From the NCBI GenBank assembly GCA_018433265.1, contig JAHDRO010000217.1, positions 1-7,784 of the forward strand: a stretch of DNA of 7,784 nucleotides, given 5' to 3'. A program made the position numbers and the translations under genes. Of this stretch, positions 4,904-7,784 are shown piece by piece. This DNA is from Bacteroidales bacterium (GTDB lineage Bacteria; Bacteroidota; Bacteroidia; Bacteroidales; UBA932). The stretch's first letter is position 1. Each line of letters opens with the position of its first letter. Under the pieces are notes generated by a model that saw only the letters and a list, made by a program, of their open reading frames with translations, did no database searches and was not told the origin of the DNA.

Positions 4904-6156
4904 TCATTTTTTCCCTCCATTCCTTCTTTATTTGCGAATATGCCTGCGTCCGCAAGCTTGGTCATATTGCCATTGATTAGATATAAGTCCCCGCCAAGCT
5001 CAGGTGGGATTCGGTCAAGGTTTTCAAGCTCCCTAATATCATTGGCACTCATCCAACCATTCTGTCTCGCGGTTGCATAACCGTTCATCCGAGAGACATA
5101 ATCACCTCGAAGCAGTCCATCCACATTAAACTTGGCAAAATAGAGCTTCTTTTCATCTGGTCTTAAAAGTGATCGGCTGATGGCCTGCTCCCAACGGATC
5201 ACCCAAGGGTCCAAAGTGTATTTCACAAACTCCAGTGACTGTTGCTCAATATTAGAAAAGCTCGATTTTTCCAAGTCCCCAACCATATGTGGAGGTACGC
5301 GGAAAATCCGAGCGATTTCATTAATCTGAAACTTTCTTGTCTCTAAAAACTGAGCTTGTTCTGGTGAGATACCAATAGACTGATACTTCATCCCTTCCTC
5401 AAGCACTGCCACACGATGGGAGTTGCTGCTTCCTTGATAAGCCGCATTCCAGCTATCTCGCACTTTTTGTGGGTCTTTAATCGTTCCAGGATGCTCAAGT
5501 ACACCTCCCGGAGCTGCTCCATTTGCGAAAAACTTAGCTCCATATTCCTCACAGGCTATGGCCATACCAATGGCATTCTTGGCCATTGCAATTGGAGAAT
5601 ACCCTACTAGTCCATCAAATCCTAAGCCAGGAATATGGAGTACATCGCTTGGCCTTAGTGTGACTGTCATTCCATTCATCGTAGGTGCTTCATCAGAATA
5701 TCTGGTATAGGTATAATAAAGAGCACCACTGTAATCGCGGTCCACCGACATTCGATTTGGCATTAACGGATACAGTGCTATGACTTCACCTTTTCCATTT
5801 CGAATAATCTGTGCATAAGCATTGCCCCATAATAAAAGATGAGTCATCAACGTCTCCCGAAAAACGAAGGAACTCATCTCTGGGTTAGGTTCATCATGTA
5901 ATAAAAAATACAGCGGATGAGAAAGAGCCTTTTCCTTACTGCCGCTTGCAGTGTATTTATATAGGTGTAGGGGTAGCCCTGCCACAGCCTCTGCAAGTAT
6001 TCTTACGCATGAATAGACCGCTGTCATTTGCATTGCTGTATGTTCGTTTACAGGCTTACCGCTGGTTGTTCCACCAAAAAAGAAGCTATAATTGCTTCCT
6101 GTGGTTCGATCCTTCGGTTTATCACGCGCTTTGAAAATATTAGAAAACAATCCCAT
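4900..6156 (-). CDS. Phage portal protein, HK97 family
   Basis: This protein forms the ring at the unique capsid vertex through which DNA enters and leaves and to which terminase and connectors dock. Starting at MGLFSNIF it is 418 residues, a normal length for the HK97 portal family (Phage_portal). Family-typical stretches include AVYSCVRILAEAVAGLPLHLY (residues 46-66), the GNAYAQIIRN region (111-120), IARIFRVPPHMVGD (281-294) and EQQSLEFVKYTLDPW (304-318), the last being the conserved segment before the C-terminal clip and wing region. Three in-frame starts exist (GTG 6165, ATG 6162, ATG 6156). The site AAAGGAG at 6173..6167 is too close to the GTG, 4 nt from the first ATG and 10 nt from the second. 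I chose 6156 because portals of this family usually begin MGLF; 6162 is a fair alternative. Its TGA overlaps the protease start in ATGA. Confidence 0.95.
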   Translation of the reverse strand: MGLFSNIFKARDKPKDRTTGSNYSFFFGGTTSGKPVNEHTAMQMTAVYSCVRILAEAVAGLPLHLYKYTASGSKEKALSHPLYFLLHDEPNPEMSSFVFRETLMTHLLLWGNAYAQIIRNGKGEVIALYPLMPNRMSVDRDYSGALYYTYTRYSDEAPTMNGMTVTLRPSDVLHIPGLGFDGLVGYSPIAMAKNAIGMAIACEEYGAKFFANGAAPGGVLEHPGTIKDPQKVRDSWNAAYQGSSNSHRVAVLEEGMKYQSIGISPEQAQFLETRKFQINEIARIFRVPPHMVGDLEKSSFSNIEQQSLEFVKYTLDPWVIRWEQAISRSLLRPDEKKLYFAKFNVDGLLRGDYVSRMNGYATARQNGWMSANDIRELENLDRIPPELGGDLYLINGNMTKLADAGIFANKEGMEGKNE

Positions 6157-6166
6157 CTGCATCACT

Positions 6167-6173
6167 CTCCTTT
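6167..6173 (-). promoter_or_regulatory. Ribosome binding site of the portal gene
   Basis: AAAGGAG follows the terminase stop after one base. It excludes GTG 6165 (1 nt away) and leaves ATG 6162 (4 nt) or ATG 6156 (10 nt) as starts. Confidence 0.65.
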
Positions 6174-6174
6174 G

Positions 6175-7782
6175 CTACAAAATAAGAAGCCCTCGACCGT
6201 CATAAACGGAGTTACCTGTTCCACCTTTGCGAATTGCTCGGTCAAGAGCCATAATGGTAGCGACAGCTCCATCTATTCTTTCAGTTGATTTTTCTTTATC
6301 CGGTTTGATATTTCCAGCAGGGTCAGTACGTATAAAGATGTTATCCATCATCCATCGGAGCACCGGATGACCACCATGCGCCAGTTTCTCTTCCAAGGTA
6401 AGCTTCATAAGCTCCTTCGTTGGCGGACTCATATCTTTAAAACCTTGACCGAAAGGAACTACTGTAAACCCAAGGTTCTCTAAGTTTTGTGTCATCTGCA
6501 CAGCTCCCCACCGGTCAAAGGCAATTTCTCGAATGTTGTACTTTAAGCCCAGCTCTTCGATAAAGTTTTCGATGTATCCATAATGCACCACGTTTCCTTC
6601 AGTGGTGTGTAAGAACCCCTGCTTCTCCCAAACATCATAAGGAACATGATCACGCTTTACCCTTTGGTCCAGATTATCTTCCGGTATCCAGAAGTAGGGA
6701 AGAACGATGTATTTATCTCCTTCATACTCAGGCGGGAAGATAAGTACGAACGCTGTAATATCTGTAGTAGATGATAAGTCCAAACCACCGAAGCATTCTC
6801 TTCCTACAAGGTTTTCTGGATTTACAGCAAATGAACATTTATCCCACTCTTCCATAGGCACCCAACGTACCGACTGTTTAACCCATTGATTTAGACGAAG
6901 TTGTCTAAATAAGTTTTCTTCTGCTGGATTTTGTTTTGCACTTTCACAAGCAATATGAATTTTTTCTATATCAACGGTAATGCCCATTGAGGGGTTGGCT
7001 TTCGCCCACACCTTTGGATCGGTCCAGTCATCATTTTCATCTGCACCATAAATAACTGGATAAAATGTTGGATCAACCTTTCGTCCTTCTAGAATATCTT
7101 TAGCCTTTTGATGCACCTCGTAGCAAATAGAGTGAGTATCATTTCCGGCAGTCGTAATTAAAAAATACAGCGGCTGCTTTCTTGCATCACCTGAGCCATG
7201 GGTCATGACATCAAAAAGCTGTCTATTGGGTTGCGCATGAAGTTCATCAAATACAACACCATGCACATTTAGTCCATGCTTGGTATACGCTTCTGCAGAC
7301 AAAACTTGATAGAAACTACCTAGCGGTTTATAAACAAGTCGTTTTTGCGATAGTACCGGTTTAATTCTTGCTTTCAGAGCTGGACATTGTTCTACCATAT
7401 CCACTGCTACATCAAAAACAATGGAAGCTTGCTGTCTGTCAGATGCACATCCGTATACTTCACCGCCATGCTCAAAATCGCCACAAGTAAGCAGTAAGGC
7501 AACCGCTGCTGCAAGTTCAGATTTTCCTTGCTTTTTAGCGATTTCGATATATGCAGTATTAAATTGACGGTAGCCATTGGGCTTTAAAATTCCAAAAACA
7601 TCGCGGATAATCTGTTCCTGCCAGTCTATCAATTCAAATGGCTGCCCATACCATTCTCCCTTGGTATGCTTTAAGCAATTAATAAAAGACACCGCATTAT
7701 CTGCAGCGTCCTTATCATATACCGAACCATCCGCCTTAAAGATGGTCGGCTTATATTTTTTTAGTTTACGTATAGCCGCCAC
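6175..7782 (-). CDS. terL: Phage terminase large subunit (start at window edge, possibly incomplete at N-terminus)
   Basis: This is the ATPase-nuclease motor that cuts concatemeric phage DNA and drives it through the portal into the prohead. The visible 535 residues hold an N-terminal ATPase: a deviant Walker A KKQGKS at 83-88, a Walker B VVFDE at 176-180 and a motif III-like LITTAG at about 208-213. The C-terminal part looks like an RNase H-like nuclease, with candidate metal-binding aspartates D335 (GLDLSSTTD), D423 (FDRW) and D504 (IDGAVAT). The motif matches are seen; the nuclease triad is inferred from the Terminase_1 family layout. The first in-frame start visible is GTG at 7782, two bases from the window end, so no ribosome site can be judged and the true start may lie outside. 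It ends in TAG, 9-12 nt before the portal gene. The small terminase subunit expected upstream is beyond the window. Confidence 0.95.
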   Translation of the reverse strand: MAAIRKLKKYKPTIFKADGSVYDKDAADNAVSFINCLKHTKGEWYGQPFELIDWQEQIIRDVFGILKPNGYRQFNTAYIEIAKKQGKSELAAAVALLLTCGDFEHGGEVYGCASDRQQASIVFDVAVDMVEQCPALKARIKPVLSQKRLVYKPLGSFYQVLSAEAYTKHGLNVHGVVFDELHAQPNRQLFDVMTHGSGDARKQPLYFLITTAGNDTHSICYEVHQKAKDILEGRKVDPTFYPVIYGADENDDWTDPKVWAKANPSMGITVDIEKIHIACESAKQNPAEENLFRQLRLNQWVKQSVRWVPMEEWDKCSFAVNPENLVGRECFGGLDLSSTTDITAFVLIFPPEYEGDKYIVLPYFWIPEDNLDQRVKRDHVPYDVWEKQGFLHTTEGNVVHYGYIENFIEELGLKYNIREIAFDRWGAVQMTQNLENLGFTVVPFGQGFKDMSPPTKELMKLTLEEKLAHGGHPVLRWMMDNIFIRTDPAGNIKPDKEKSTERIDGAVATIMALDRAIRKGGTGNSVYDGRGLLIL

Positions 7783-7784
7783 CT

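Noticed and set aside
6028..6288. 86-codon plus-strand open frame across the terminase-portal junction
   Set aside because: It is antisense to both genes and has no initiation signal or recognisable protein character.
1..7784. CRISPR arrays, tRNA genes or defence genes within the window
   Set aside because: I saw no spaced direct repeats, tRNA-like cloverleaf or extra gene; the operon is fully occupied by standard structural genes apart from the left edge.

Overview
The window is the head and head-to-tail part of a tailed-phage (siphophage-type, HK97-like) structural operon, almost certainly from a prophage in a low- to mid-GC Gram-positive host (Bacillota, most likely a clostridial gut-type lineage). 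This rests on the gene order, on strong AGGAGG-type Shine-Dalgarno sites ahead of most genes, and on protein families that are common in Firmicutes prophages. All genes lie on the minus strand, so the biological order runs from the right edge of the window to the left.

In transcription order: large terminase (its start lies at the right edge and may extend past it), portal, ClpP-type head maturation protease, HK97-fold major capsid protein, a small head-fibre-like protein, gp6-type head-tail connector, head closure protein, HK97 gp10-type protein, a probable tail terminator, a phi13-type major tail protein, and the tail assembly chaperone. The genes are packed with gaps of about 0 to 15 nt or with short overlaps, and several Shine-Dalgarno sites sit inside the preceding gene. 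I see no internal promoter, so one long transcript with coupled translation is expected. Terminase cuts DNA and powers packaging through the portal. The protease and capsid protein build and mature the shell. The connector, closure and terminator proteins join it to the tail tube. The chaperone pair would coat the tape measure during tail assembly.

The most interesting signal is at the end of the chaperone gene. The last sense codons form a canonical -1 slippery heptamer, A AAA AAC (357..351). Seven nt later comes a perfect 9-bp stem, and the loop of that stem is perfectly complementary over 8 nt to a segment 3' of the stem, which predicts an H-type pseudoknot. A -1 shift opens a 67-codon extension ending at 148 that resembles the T half of a lambda gpG-T fusion. 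This extension has no start codon and ribosome site of its own, so standard ORF calling would miss it.

Downstream of the fusion (1..147) the sequence drops to roughly 24% GC over the first 120 bases and holds no convincing gene. The tape measure gene expected there within a few nucleotides is not seen. This suggests an insertion, a deletion or the edge of the intact prophage.
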